Positions 35,264 through 44,050 of a stretch of DNA of 64,000 nucleotides are shown in pieces. The stretch's first letter is position 1; every line of letters starts with the position of its first letter. Under the pieces are notes generated by a model. It was not told the origin of the DNA and did not search any database. It saw nothing but the letters and a program-made list of their open reading frames with translations. The stretch lies in contig CP104100.1 in NCBI GenBank assembly GCA_025163595.1, forward strand, positions 2,728,001-2,792,000, in the 5' to 3' direction. This stretch comes from Phaeobacter sp. G2 (GTDB taxonomy: Bacteria; Pseudomonadota; Alphaproteobacteria; Rhodobacterales; Rhodobacteraceae). A program made the translations under genes and the position numbers.

Positions 35264-36595
35264 TTATTCTTCTTCCAGCGCCTCGACAGCTTTTTGAAGT
35301 TCCTCTTTGGAGACTTCTTTTTCAGCGACAGTGGCCTGATCAAACAGGTGGTCGATGACTTTGTCTTCAAACAAAGGCGCGCGCAGCTGCTGCTGCATCT
35401 GAGCGTTCTGCTGGATGAATTCAAAGAACTGACGTTCCTGACCTGGGTACTGACGGGCCTGTGCCATGATGGCCTGGGTCATTTCCGCATCGGTCACTTC
35501 GACCTCGGCTTTTTGGCCCAGCTCTGCCAGCAGCAGGCCGAGGCGAACGCGACGCTCAGCCAGGGCGGTGTGCTCTTCGGTGGTTTCGATTTCGCCGTGA
35601 TCGTGGCCTTCGACCTCTGGGTGATCCTCGTGCCACAGCTGATGCGAGATCTGCTTGGCTTCGGCTTCGACCAGCGATGGGGGCAGATCAAAGGAGACCA
35701 GCTCGTCCAGTTTGTCCAGGGTGGCGCGTTTCATCACAGCACGGGCTGCACCGGCATATTCAGATTCGAGACGCTCGCGGATCTGACCCTTCAGAGCCTC
35801 CAGATCTTCGGCGCCGAATTTCTTGGCCATCTCGTCGTTGATCTCGGCCGCTTTAGGCGCCTTGACCTCTTTGATGGTGCAAGAGAACACGGCTTCTTTG
35901 CCCGCCAGGTGCTCGGCCTGATACTCTTCGGGGAAGGTCACGGAGACGTCTTTTTCGTCGCCAGCCTTGACGCCAACCAGCTGCTCTTCAAAGCCGGGGA
36001 TGAAGGAATTGGAGCCCAGAACCAGTGGGTAATCGTCAGCCGCACCGCCTTCAAAGGCTTCGCCGTCAACCTTGCCCAGGAAGTCGATGACAACCTGGTC
36101 GCCGTCCTCAGAAGCCGCTGCTTCATCGCGGGCTTCGAATTCCTGGGCGTTTTCAGCCAGGTTTTCCAGCGCTTCGGTGACAGCTTCGTCTTCGGCTTTC
36201 ACAACCAGCTTTTCAAGGGTCACACCAGACAGGTCGACCTCAGGAATTTCTGGCAGCGCTTCATAGGACATATCAACGGCAACGTCGTCGCCTTCTTTCC
36301 AATCTTCATTGGTCATCTTGACGTCGGGCTGCATCGCGGGACGGTCACCGGTTTTTTCGAAGTGCTCGTTCATGGCACCATCGATGGTTTCCTGCATGGC
36401 TTCGCCGATCATGCGCTGGCCAAACTGCTTTTTCAGCAGCGCCATAGGCACCTTGCCTTTGCGGAAACCTTTCATTTCGATTTCCGGCTGGGCTTCGACC
36501 AGCTTTTCATTGACCTTGGCGTCCAGCTCGGCCGCCGTAACCGTGATGGCGTAGCCGCGTTTCAGACCTTCGTTCAGCGTCTCGGTGACCTGCAT
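35264..36595 (-). CDS. tig: Trigger factor chaperone
   Basis: 443 aa from ATG 36595 ([19 protein letters not shown]). The ribosome-binding domain carries [17 protein letters not shown], the family signature. The FKBP-type prolyl isomerase domain (about 165-250) and the helical C-terminal chaperone domain follow. It binds at the ribosome exit tunnel and shields nascent chains. The longer frame from 36634 has no added support. Confidence 0.97.
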   Translation of the reverse strand: MQVTETLNEGLKRGYAITVTAAELDAKVNEKLVEAQPEIEMKGFRKGKVPMALLKKQFGQRMIGEAMQETIDGAMNEHFEKTGDRPAMQPDVKMTNEDWKEGDDVAVDMSYEALPEIPEVDLSGVTLEKLVVKAEDEAVTEALENLAENAQEFEARDEAAASEDGDQVVIDFLGKVDGEAFEGGAADDYPLVLGSNSFIPGFEEQLVGVKAGDEKDVSVTFPEEYQAEHLAGKEAVFSCTIKEVKAPKAAEINDEMAKKFGAEDLEALKGQIRERLESEYAGAARAVMKRATLDKLDELVSFDLPPSLVEAEAKQISHQLWHEDHPEVEGHDHGEIETTEEHTALAERRVRLGLLLAELGQKAEVEVTDAEMTQAIMAQARQYPGQERQFFEFIQQNAQMQQQLRAPLFEDKVIDHLFDQATVAEKEVSKEELQKAVEALEEE

Positions 36596-36656
36596 GTTAT
36601 ACCCCATAGAGATTCGGAGCGCGTGCGCAGGCACCGCCCCCAGACAATTTGTGGCC

Positions 36657-36684
36657 TTCTATTGTTACTGGCGGCGCGGTGCAA
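36657..36684 (-). promoter_or_regulatory. Candidate promoter of tig
   Basis: Minus-strand TTGCAC (36679-36684), 16-base spacer, ATAGAA (36657-36662), then GGCC. It resembles the acpP and rpsF promoters but is a weaker match. Confidence 0.42.
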
Positions 36685-36754
36685 GAGCCATTGCCGGTTT
36701 CCCCCTCTCAAAGGCGCAATTCGTTAGGAATTTTTTTATCTTCCCACAAAAAAA

Positions 36755-36777
36755 CACGCCCCCAGGAAGGGGACGTG
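36755..36777 (-). terminator. Terminator of the porin gene
   Basis: CACGTCCCC / GGGGGCGTG stem with a 5-base loop followed by TTTTTTT on the minus strand, 48 bases after the porin stop. Confidence 0.85.
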
Positions 36778-36825
36778 CGTGTTGTTTTGAAAACCGAGCT
36801 GAAGACCCGAGGGGAAAATCTGTCT

Positions 36826-37944
36826 TCAGAACTTCCAGCGCGCGCCGGCCAGGATCACATTTGCATCCTGATAGGCGGTGGCTGAAGTATCCGCGTAGGA
36901 GTAATCGCGGTAGGCAATGTAGGTTTCCACGTTGAAACGGTCGATTTTTTGAACCGCAGCAATCCCCCAGGATTCAGAGGAATCGCCTGCTGTTACCTGA
37001 TCGGAGCCATCATAGTAATCCACCGAGAAGGAGGTTTTGCCTGCAGCGATGAGATCAGCGGAATAGCCCAGCTTGGCATAGGTGTAGGTGCCAGCGATAT
37101 CGCGTTCACCCGCAGCCAACGCCAGGGAGATACCTGTGTCTTTGTGCAAAAGCGCAACAGAGCCGGAGATGTCACGGCTGTCCTGTTTGCCGGTTTCCTC
37201 GGTCCAGGCCGCAGCAAGCCCTGCGTCCAGAGCAAAGGCGCCCAGCTCATCATTGCTGTAGCGAACCGCAATGTCGTAGGTTTCGCGGTCGTTGTTGGTT
37301 TTCAAAATATCGGTCCCGTAGGAAGCCGAGAAGGTGAAACCGCCATAGTTGGTGCTGTCATAGCGCACACGACCCAGACGCGGACCGTCGTATGTCGCAG
37401 TAACATCGCCCACGGACACGCCGGTCAGGTTACCGGCACCATCGCGGAACAGGTAACCACCGCCGATGTCAGCGATCGACGCGTTGGCGCCAAGACCGGT
37501 TCCAGAGTAGTCTGCGCCGGTGATGCCGTCAGAGGCCATCGAACCCTGACCAGCCGAGAAGGTACCGTATTTTGCGGTTTCAAACTGCAGATCAACGTGA
37601 CGCAGGTTGGTGCGGCTCCAGCTGGTAACATCCCCTTTGGAGGTCTGGTCAGTGCCATCGGAGGCACGGAAACCAAAGGCCGTTTCGAAACGGAACTTCA
37701 GGGTGTTCTCGCCAAAGGCTTGTTCAACCCAGAAACCGATCCGCGAGTTCGACGAGGAGTTGTCAGACAGGCGGTTGTACTCTTCGACGCCATCGTCGAA
37801 AGACTGGAAGGATGGGTTAAACTGACCATACCAGCGGAAGCTACCGCCGTTGTCATTGGTGTAGGTGGGGCCCGCAAATGCCGGGGCTGCGAGCAAAGCT
37901 GCGGTAACAGCCGCGCTGCTGCGCAATACGAATTTGGTGCTCAT
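36826..37944 (-). CDS. Outer-membrane porin
   Basis: 372 aa from ATG 37944 (MSTKFVLRSSAAVTAALLAAPAFA); the open frame from 38130 adds 62 residues of noncoding type. The signal peptide is cleaved after AFA. The rest is a beta-barrel of alternating strands with Asp/Gly/Thr-rich loops, and ends in the aromatic-rich ILAGARWKF with terminal Phe, the outer-membrane insertion signal. It resembles the Rhodobacter general porin group. Strong flanking signals suggest high expression. Confidence 0.93.
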   Translation of the reverse strand: MSTKFVLRSSAAVTAALLAAPAFAGPTYTNDNGGSFRWYGQFNPSFQSFDDGVEEYNRLSDNSSSNSRIGFWVEQAFGENTLKFRFETAFGFRASDGTDQTSKGDVTSWSRTNLRHVDLQFETAKYGTFSAGQGSMASDGITGADYSGTGLGANASIADIGGGYLFRDGAGNLTGVSVGDVTATYDGPRLGRVRYDSTNYGGFTFSASYGTDILKTNNDRETYDIAVRYSNDELGAFALDAGLAAAWTEETGKQDSRDISGSVALLHKDTGISLALAAGERDIAGTYTYAKLGYSADLIAAGKTSFSVDYYDGSDQVTAGDSSESWGIAAVQKIDRFNVETYIAYRDYSYADTSATAYQDANVILAGARWKF

Positions 37945-38331
37945 GGATCTAGAGTCTCCTGGTTGAACGTATGTGGCCCGTACTCCCCCCATCCCAGGGA
38001 TCCGTTCCTCGCCTGACATATAACAATCAGTTTTTTTGGCGCGCAGTCTTGAAATTAATTTCGCTTTGCCAGGGGACAGAAATTGGCAATATTTTGCTTT
38101 CTTGCCAATATATTCGGTCACTTTTTGCAAATGCCAAACACAGTTAAGTGAACTATGTCACTTAGCGCCTGCGCTCAGAACAAAGCAGCATTGCGCCCAG
38201 CGAGACGCACTGTGATTTGATAAGTCTTTTTTCGCCGATCACGGAATCGTTTTGTTTTCCCACAACGGTAAGTGCCCCGTTTCTTTGGCCCTGCGCTGCG
38301 CTTTATTTCAGCCGGTTCAGGCAAAAAAACA
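37945..38331. other. AT-rich region upstream of the porin gene
   Basis: 387 bases without a gene. The half nearer the porin is AT-rich for this genome, as expected for a strong porin promoter, but no clear -35/-10 pair stands out. It contains the inverted repeat at 38145-38164. Confidence 0.5.
38145..38164. promoter_or_regulatory. Inverted repeat TAAGTGA-N6-TCACTTA
   Basis: A perfect 7-bp dyad with a 6-base spacer, about 200 bases upstream of the porin start. The symmetric 20-base form fits a dimeric regulator site. The regulator and target (porin, or the lysis genes on the far side) are unknown. Confidence 0.4.
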
Positions 38332-38586
38332 TCAACCGTCCTTTGGATCCGGTTTCGACAGGATCTCTGCCACCGCCGCCAATCTGGCATTTGCACAGGC
38401 CCGCCCCTGGGCTTCGGCAATGATCGCTTTGGCAAGGGCGCCTTCCGTGCGTGGCAGCGGGCCTTGATATCCGGCACAGGGGCGCAACAGGTCGGGCGGT
38501 ACCGGATGCGGGGCGAGAATGACCCTAGGGGCGGGTTTGGTACAGGCGCTCAGCAGTATGGCCAAGCAGAGGTGACAAAGGCGCAT
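38332..38586 (-). CDS. Rz1-like outer-membrane spanin lipoprotein
   Basis: 84 aa from ATG 38586 (MRLCHLCLAILLSACTKPAP). A short lipoprotein signal ends at LLSAC (Cys15). The mature part starts Pro-rich (TKPAPRVILAPHPVPPDLL), as in Rz1 proteins, then forms a short helix. The start lies inside the Rz-like gene in another frame (overlap 38525-38586), the typical nested Rz/Rz1 layout. With its partner it would fuse inner and outer membranes in the last step of lysis. Confidence 0.75.
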   Translation of the reverse strand: MRLCHLCLAILLSACTKPAPRVILAPHPVPPDLLRPCAGYQGPLPRTEGALAKAIIAEAQGRACANARLAAVAEILSKPDPKDG

Positions 38587-38860
38587 CCTGGCCCTCCATC
38601 CGTTGCAGATCATTGGCAATCCCAGACCAGCGCCGCGCCGCGTCTTCGGCACGGGCCAAATGGGCGCGGTGAATGCGCGCGGCCTCTTGTGCGCGGTCCA
38701 GCTCAATCAGGGCCGTGGACAACTGTCTTTGCAGCTGTCCCAGTTCAGCACTCAGCCGGGTTCGCTCCTGCATTAGCCGCCCGCCCCACAGGACCAGTAA
38801 CGCGCCCCCCAGTGCCACCGCCAGAACAGGCAGATTGCGCAGCAGCCAGACCAGGGTCAT
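38525..38860 (-). CDS. Rz-like inner-membrane spanin
   Basis: 111 aa from ATG 38860 (MTLVWLLRNLPVLAVALGG), overlapping the endolysin stop as ATGA. One N-terminal membrane helix (about 9-27) leads to a periplasmic coiled coil (LMQERTRLSAELGQLQRQLSTALIELDRAQEAARIHRAHLARAEDA in several heptads). This is the i-spanin plan. No signal peptidase site is evident. Confidence 0.75.
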   Translation of the reverse strand: MTLVWLLRNLPVLAVALGGALLVLWGGRLMQERTRLSAELGQLQRQLSTALIELDRAQEAARIHRAHLARAEDAARRWSGIANDLQRMEGQDAPLSPLLGHTAERLYQTRP

Positions 38861-39582
38861 CTGGCGTCTTTCAGAGCTGCATGGCACATTTCCATTTCCG
38901 AAAACCGTCGCCGGGTCAGGCCACGCCAGACCTTGCCACCTGCCCGGTTCCAGCGCGGCAACTCATTGCAGGCCCCCTCCAGGTCCCCGGCATTTGCAAG
39001 CCGGAGCAAGGTTGATTGGCAAGCCGCCCTGGCCCCCACATTGTAGGTCCAGGACACCAGGGCAATCTTCATACCCAGCGGCACTGTCACCTTAAGACAG
39101 CGATCCAACGCGGCCTCATAGGACAGAATTTCAGCCGCCAGCAACTGGTCGCATTCTGCCTTGCTGTAGCGGTCGCCAGGCGCCACCTGCTGGGTTTTGC
39201 CGTAACAGACGGTCCAGACACCAACCACATCGCGGTAGGCCTCCTGGCGCAGCCCTTCCCAACCGCCGATAAAGGCAAGGGCAGTGGAGAGCGCAATACC
39301 GCTGCCCGCGATGATCCCCAAACTGCGGTTCCGCATCGCCCCCGCCTCACTGCGACGAAACTCTCTCAGATCCGCAAGCCCCGCCTGAAACACAATCCGC
39401 GCCGGAATCGCCAAGGTCTGAAACACCGCCGAGGCCACCGCAAAGTAGACAGGCGACCAACGGGTCATGTCCGGGCTGAGTGTGGCAAAGAAAAACCCAA
39501 TGAGCGCCACCAGACCAGCCAGAATAAACCAGACGCTCGCAGCTCTGGTGAGCACAGCTCGCCAATTGAAAATGAGCTTCAT
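38857..39582 (-). CDS. Membrane-anchored GH24 endolysin with N-terminal holin-like helices
   Basis: 241 aa from ATG 39582 (MKLIFNWRAVLTRAASVWF); GGAGG lies 7 bases upstream. The C-terminal half is a T4-type lysozyme: Glu109, Asp118 and Thr124 in WEGLRQEAYRDVVGVWTVCYG have the exact 9- and 6-residue spacing of the T4 catalytic triad, and FSEMEMCHAAL closes the fold. Before it are two strong membrane helices (about 14-35, 43-66) and a weaker third (88-106, Gly/Ala/Ser-rich, SAR-like). It therefore joins a holin-like membrane region to the muralytic enzyme. It is the first gene of the lysis cassette. Confidence 0.85.
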   Translation of the reverse strand: MKLIFNWRAVLTRAASVWFILAGLVALIGFFFATLSPDMTRWSPVYFAVASAVFQTLAIPARIVFQAGLADLREFRRSEAGAMRNRSLGIIAGSGIALSTALAFIGGWEGLRQEAYRDVVGVWTVCYGKTQQVAPGDRYSKAECDQLLAAEILSYEAALDRCLKVTVPLGMKIALVSWTYNVGARAACQSTLLRLANAGDLEGACNELPRWNRAGGKVWRGLTRRRFSEMEMCHAALKDAR

Positions 39583-39920
39583 CCGTTTCCTCCACAAAAA
39601 TCCAGGTCAGTGACCGGACACTTTAGGGAGCGGGGTTTGAGAGGAGGTAAGCCCTGCGTACGCTGCAAGACGGAGCCAAGACCGGGCCCAAACGGGGCCA
39701 TGACGGGGCGCATATGCCGCAAGACCAACAGGCGCCCAAGGCAAGAGGCCCGGCCCCAATTCCTGCTGCACGCCCCCAGACCCAAGTCCAAGCAATCCGT
39801 GCAGAACAAATCCTGGTCTGGAAAGGGTGCTCAAAAATCGGCAAACAGGTTTTTGTTTCAGTATCCCCAGTGGGTCATTTCAGGCTATGGTGCGTAAAGA
39901 CAACATAAAAACGGCTCCCC
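39583..39920. other. Divergent intergenic region between the endolysin and histidine kinase genes
   Basis: 338 bases. GC-rich near the lysis side, with the repeated word ACGGGGC at about 39694 and 39705. Short open frames on both strands overlap one another and look noncoding. It must carry promoters for both directions, but none is convincing. Confidence 0.45.
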
Positions 39921-42080
39921 ATGACAGACGACATGAGCACTGAAATCCCTGTCACCTATCGCCAAGGCGTTCGCAAAACGCTACGGGCGGTTATTGACCT
40001 ACTGGCGATCATTGCCGGCCTGGTGGCGGTGGTGAACCTCTTTCGCCTGGGCCAATTTAGCCCCGCCTTTATTGTTACCACCCTACTTCTTGTCTCTCTC
40101 AGTATTCTTCCGGCTATTTTCCTGCGTAAGAGCAAATACCTGGCTCTGAGTGGGGGCCTGACCGTTGCCGGGCTTGTCGTCACCAACTTTTTCAGCATGA
40201 CACACCTTGGGTTGGGTGCGGCAGCCATCTTGGCCTTCCCCTTTTACATGGCTCTCTGTGCGGCCATGTTCAGCCGAAAATTGTCACTCTTGCTCCTGGG
40301 GGCCCTCGGCTGCGCCATTGCGCTTATTGCCTATCTGTTTGTCACAGGGGTCCTGGTCTCCCCCGATCCCAAGGTCGCGGAATGGAATCGGGGGGCAGGA
40401 AACTGGGTGGTCCTGCTCGTCGCGCTTATGGCCACCAACCTGTTGATCATTACGCTGGTGTCCAATCTCAGTCGCTACTGGAAAGAGACCCAAAATGAGG
40501 CAACCGACAAGTCCCAGCAGTTTGAAACCCTGGTCGACTATGCCCCGGACGCCATTGTGATTTATGACATCGAGAAAAACCATTTCATCTTGGCCAATGC
40601 CCGGGCGGCAGAGTTCTTTGGTTACGACAGAGACAAATTGGTGCGCGGACTTACCCTGGTGGAACTTAGTCCAGAAAAGCAACCTTCAGGCGAGGAAAGC
40701 TCAACACAAGCCCAGCAACACCTACAGGCTGCCCTTAACGGCGAGAGCCCCATTTTCCATTGGCGTCACCTCAAGGCTTCCGGGGAGGAAATCGACTGTG
40801 AAATTTCTCTAACCCGTATGCCGCCCTTTCGGCAAAAACTCATCCGGGCCAATATCGCCGATATTTCCAAACGGCTGGCGGATCAAAAGCAACGTGAAGA
40901 TTTGCAATCACAGCTGGCCGCCTCGCAACGGCTTGAAACCATTGGCCAACTGACAGGAGGGGTGGCACATGATTTCAACAATCTTCTCGCCGTCATCCTG
41001 GGCAACCTTGAGTTGCTGCAAGAGGAACCAGACCCCCAAAAGCAGGCAGATTACATAGCCTCCTGTATCGGTGCCACCATGCGCGGGGCGGACTTGACAA
41101 GAAGCATGTTGAGCTACGCCCGGCGCACGCCCCTACAGCCGGAGGTGTTGGACCTCAACAAGCTGGTACTGGAAACAAAAAACTGGGCAGGACGCACCCT
41201 GCCCTCGCATATTGAGATTGAAACCTCACTTTTGGCACGGCTTTGGAATGTCGAAGTGGACCCCGGCCTTGCCGAAAGCGCCCTGCTGAACCTGATCCTG
41301 AACGCCCGCGATGCAATGACGGACAGTGGCAAACTGACCATCGAGACCTCAAATGTCAGGATTGACCACACCTATCAGGACAGTCGCAACGAAGTCCTGA
41401 AACCAGGGCGCTATGTGATGATTGCCGTATCCGACACCGGAGACGGCATAGACGCCGAGATCCTGGACAATATCTTTGACCCGTTTTTCACCACAAAATC
41501 TTCCGGCGAGGGCTCAGGCCTGGGGCTTTCCATGGTTCTCGGCTTTATGCGCCAATCAGAAGGCACCGCCCAAGTCTATTCAGAGCCTGGCGTTGGCACC
41601 ACTTTCAAGCTCTATTTCCCTGCCATGGCCCCCGACCCGCGCAAAGCCCCGGCCCATAGCGCAACTGCCGAGGCTGCGACACTCCAGGGCAAACGCATTT
41701 TGCTCGCCGAGGATGAGGAAGAAGTGCTGCTGGTTCTGAAATCCATTCTGGAAAAGGCCGGGTATTCTGTGACCACTGCCGCCAGCGGGGATGAGGCCAA
41801 AGAGATCTTTGAAGTCGATCAGGAATTTGATCTGCTGCTCACGGATATTGTCATGCCGGGTCAGCTGAAAGGAACCGCCCTGGCGACTGCGCTGCGTGCC
41901 ATCAATCCCGACCTCCCGGTTGTCTTTATGTCTGGCTACGCGGCCGAGGCCACTGTGCATGGAAACGGCCTGCGCCCAGAAGACATCCGGCTGATGAAAC
42001 CCATCATGCGCAGTGACTTGCTGGCAGCAATTTCAAAAGCCCTTGGGACAGCTCAGCCGACAGTTCAGCCAGAACCGTAA
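39921..42080 (+). CDS. Hybrid sensor histidine kinase
   Basis: 719 aa. About six membrane helices (30-195) are followed by a PAS domain (about 200-320, FETLVDYAPDAIVIYD). HisKA has the phospho-acceptor His350 in GGVAHDFNNLLAVILGNLELL. HATPase has LLNLILNARDAM, VSDTGDGID and GSGLGLSMV. A C-terminal receiver has the probable phospho-acceptor Asp642 in LLLTDIVMPG, followed by PVVFMSGYAAEATV. The order MASE-like membrane part-PAS-kinase-REC is the common roseobacter hybrid form. No cognate regulator is adjacent, so output and signal are unknown. Confidence 0.93.
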   Translation: MTDDMSTEIPVTYRQGVRKTLRAVIDLLAIIAGLVAVVNLFRLGQFSPAFIVTTLLLVSLSILPAIFLRKSKYLALSGGLTVAGLVVTNFFSMTHLGLGAAAILAFPFYMALCAAMFSRKLSLLLLGALGCAIALIAYLFVTGVLVSPDPKVAEWNRGAGNWVVLLVALMATNLLIITLVSNLSRYWKETQNEATDKSQQFETLVDYAPDAIVIYDIEKNHFILANARAAEFFGYDRDKLVRGLTLVELSPEKQPSGEESSTQAQQHLQAALNGESPIFHWRHLKASGEEIDCEISLTRMPPFRQKLIRANIADISKRLADQKQREDLQSQLAASQRLETIGQLTGGVAHDFNNLLAVILGNLELLQEEPDPQKQADYIASCIGATMRGADLTRSMLSYARRTPLQPEVLDLNKLVLETKNWAGRTLPSHIEIETSLLARLWNVEVDPGLAESALLNLILNARDAMTDSGKLTIETSNVRIDHTYQDSRNEVLKPGRYVMIAVSDTGDGIDAEILDNIFDPFFTTKSSGEGSGLGLSMVLGFMRQSEGTAQVYSEPGVGTTFKLYFPAMAPDPRKAPAHSATAEAATLQGKRILLAEDEEEVLLVLKSILEKAGYSVTTAASGDEAKEIFEVDQEFDLLLTDIVMPGQLKGTALATALRAINPDLPVVFMSGYAAEATVHGNGLRPEDIRLMKPIMRSDLLAAISKALGTAQPTVQPEP

Positions 42081-42107
42081 ATTGCTGCAAAATTCTGGGG
42101 CGCGTCT

Positions 42108-43229
42108 CTAGGCCCCTGAACAATCCGCCAAGGCATCCTGCAACACCGCAAGCACCGCCGCTTCGGGCACTTCGGCGGTCACAAAAGCATCGCCAATGCT
42201 GCGCGCCAGAATAAAGCGCAGCTGACCATCCACCACCTTTTTGTCTTGCCCCATCAGATCCAGCAGTGTCTGCGCATCCGGCAGAGTACCTGCAATATCC
42301 GACAGATCCGTTTTCATCCCCATGGCTTTCAGATGTGCGCGCACCCGGCTTGGGTCTTCCTGGCTGCACAGGCCCAACCGGGCAGAAAGCTCAAACGCCA
42401 GCGCACAGCCAATGGCAACGCCTTCCCCATGCAGCAGCCGGTCGGAATAGCCGGTGGCCGCTTCCAGCGCGTGGCCAAAGGTGTGGCCCAGGTTCAACAG
42501 AGCGCGATCGCCCTGTTCGGTTTCGTCACGCACCACGATATCGGCCTTCATCTGCACCGAACGGGCGACAGCCTCTACCCGAGCAGCCATATCGCCGGAG
42601 GCCAGTTTGGGCCCCATGTCTTCGAGCCAGGCAAAGAACTCGGCATCGCCCAACATGCCGTATTTGACCACTTCACCGTAACCCGCAAGGAAATCCCGCG
42701 GCGTAAGGCTGCCCAGAATCTCGGTATCTGCCAGCACCAGGGTAGGCTGGTGAAAGGCGCCAATCAGGTTTTTGCCCTGCGGTGCATTGATACCGGTTTT
42801 GCCCCCAACAGAGCTGTCAACCTGCGCCAAAAGCGAGGTGGGAATTTGCACAAACCGCACGCCCCGGCGCAGCACCGATGCCGCAAATCCGGCCAGATCG
42901 CCAATCACACCGCCGCCAAAAGCCACCACAACATCGTTGCGCTCCACCTTTTGCTCCAGCAGCCATTCCACTGCGCGGGTGAACTGCGGCCAGCCCTTGG
43001 TGCTTTCCCCCGCAGGCAAAGCCAACGATACCATGTCGATCCCGGCGCTGCGCAGCCCCTGCCGCAGGGTTTCAAGGTGCAGATCCGCAACTGTCTCATC
43101 TGTCAGAACCGCAACGCGGGGTCGTGTAAGGAAGGGCGCGATCCGCGTTCCAACAGTCTGCAACAATCCAGGCCCGATCACCACATCATAGGACCGCCCC
43201 TCCAGGGGGACATGCACGATCTGTTCCAT
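42108..43229 (-). CDS. aroB: 3-dehydroquinate synthase
   Basis: 373 aa. It converts DAHP to 3-dehydroquinate in the shikimate pathway. The NAD-binding region GGGVIGDLAGFAASVLRRG and VDSSVGGKTGINAPQGKN, the metal ligand Glu in GYGEVVKYGM, and His in LGHTFGHALE are all present. The start lies 2 bases after the aroK stop, so the two are one operon. Confidence 0.97.
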   Translation of the reverse strand: MEQIVHVPLEGRSYDVVIGPGLLQTVGTRIAPFLTRPRVAVLTDETVADLHLETLRQGLRSAGIDMVSLALPAGESTKGWPQFTRAVEWLLEQKVERNDVVVAFGGGVIGDLAGFAASVLRRGVRFVQIPTSLLAQVDSSVGGKTGINAPQGKNLIGAFHQPTLVLADTEILGSLTPRDFLAGYGEVVKYGMLGDAEFFAWLEDMGPKLASGDMAARVEAVARSVQMKADIVVRDETEQGDRALLNLGHTFGHALEAATGYSDRLLHGEGVAIGCALAFELSARLGLCSQEDPSRVRAHLKAMGMKTDLSDIAGTLPDAQTLLDLMGQDKKVVDGQLRFILARSIGDAFVTAEVPEAAVLAVLQDALADCSGA

Positions 43230-43231
43230 CC

Positions 43232-43819
43232 TCAGCTCTCCAATACATCGGGGCGAGACCGCAAGGCCTCCAACACCCGGTCCACCATTTCTTCAATCGA
43301 GGCCTTGCCGTCCGAGACCACCGCCAAATCCGCCTTGGCATAGAGCGGCACTCTGGCCTCATAAAGCTGCGCCAGGGTGGCGCGGGGATCTGCGGTTTGC
43401 AGCAAGGGGCGAGTGTCGCGGTATCGCACCCGATTCCACAACACATCCAGATCCGCCTGCAACCAGATCGACGCCCCATTGCGGGTAATGGTCTCGCGAT
43501 TCTCCGCCGCCAGAAATGCGCCGCCCCCGGTGGACAGCACGCCACATTCCTCAGTCAGCAGCCGCGCAATCACCTGACGCTCTTTCAATCGAAAGAAGGC
43601 CTCTCCATCGCGGGCAAAAATCTCAGGTATTGTCCTATTGGCGGCCGCTTCGATCTCGTGGTCGCTATCTAAAAACGGCACCTGCAGTCGCGCCGCCAAA
43701 GCGCGCCCCACGGCCGTCTTGCCAGCTCCCATCATGCCCACCATAACAACGGTCTTTTTCAGTCGCCCAGGCTTAGAAGCTGCGACATCCACTTCGGCTA
43801 TTTGCTCTTTTTCGCTCAT
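43232..43819 (-). CDS. aroK: Shikimate kinase
   Basis: 195 aa from ATG 43819 (MSEKEQIAEVDVAAS); the frame from 43846 adds 9 residues without support. Walker A GMMGAGKTAVG, shikimate-binding DSDHEIEA, and STGGGAFL are present. It phosphorylates shikimate with ATP and is followed by aroB. The N-terminal ~20-residue extension is usual in this order. Confidence 0.96.
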   Translation of the reverse strand: MSEKEQIAEVDVAASKPGRLKKTVVMVGMMGAGKTAVGRALAARLQVPFLDSDHEIEAAANRTIPEIFARDGEAFFRLKERQVIARLLTEECGVLSTGGGAFLAAENRETITRNGASIWLQADLDVLWNRVRYRDTRPLLQTADPRATLAQLYEARVPLYAKADLAVVSDGKASIEEMVDRVLEALRSRPDVLES

Positions 43820-43900
43820 TCTTCCGTGAATGACGTGATATTGCAAAAAAGGCCATATATAACTTGAGCAAAATACAAAGAAGCAGGCAACAGGTGCGCA

Positions 43901-44050
43901 ATGGTGCGATTGATCAAATATCTAGTAATCTTCGGTGTTCTGGCAGTGCTGGGACTGGTGGCCTATGCCTATATCGGCCCCTGGTTCGGAGCAGATTTTA
44001 GCGTTCCGGTGCAGGAGATTCGCAAACCGGTGTTGCTAGATGCAGAATAG
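43901..44050 (+). CDS. 49-aa single-helix membrane protein
   Basis: The frame MVRLIKYLVIFGVLAVLGLV...PVLLDAE is 49 residues. One membrane helix (about 6-26) precedes the short tail IGPWFGADFSVP. It diverges from aroK by 81 bases and overlaps the next gene by 11 bases, which supports real, coupled translation. I do not recognise a named family; roseobacter genomes often have such a short gene here, as I recall. Function unknown. Confidence 0.62.
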   Translation: MVRLIKYLVIFGVLAVLGLVAYAYIGPWFGADFSVPVQEIRKPVLLDAE

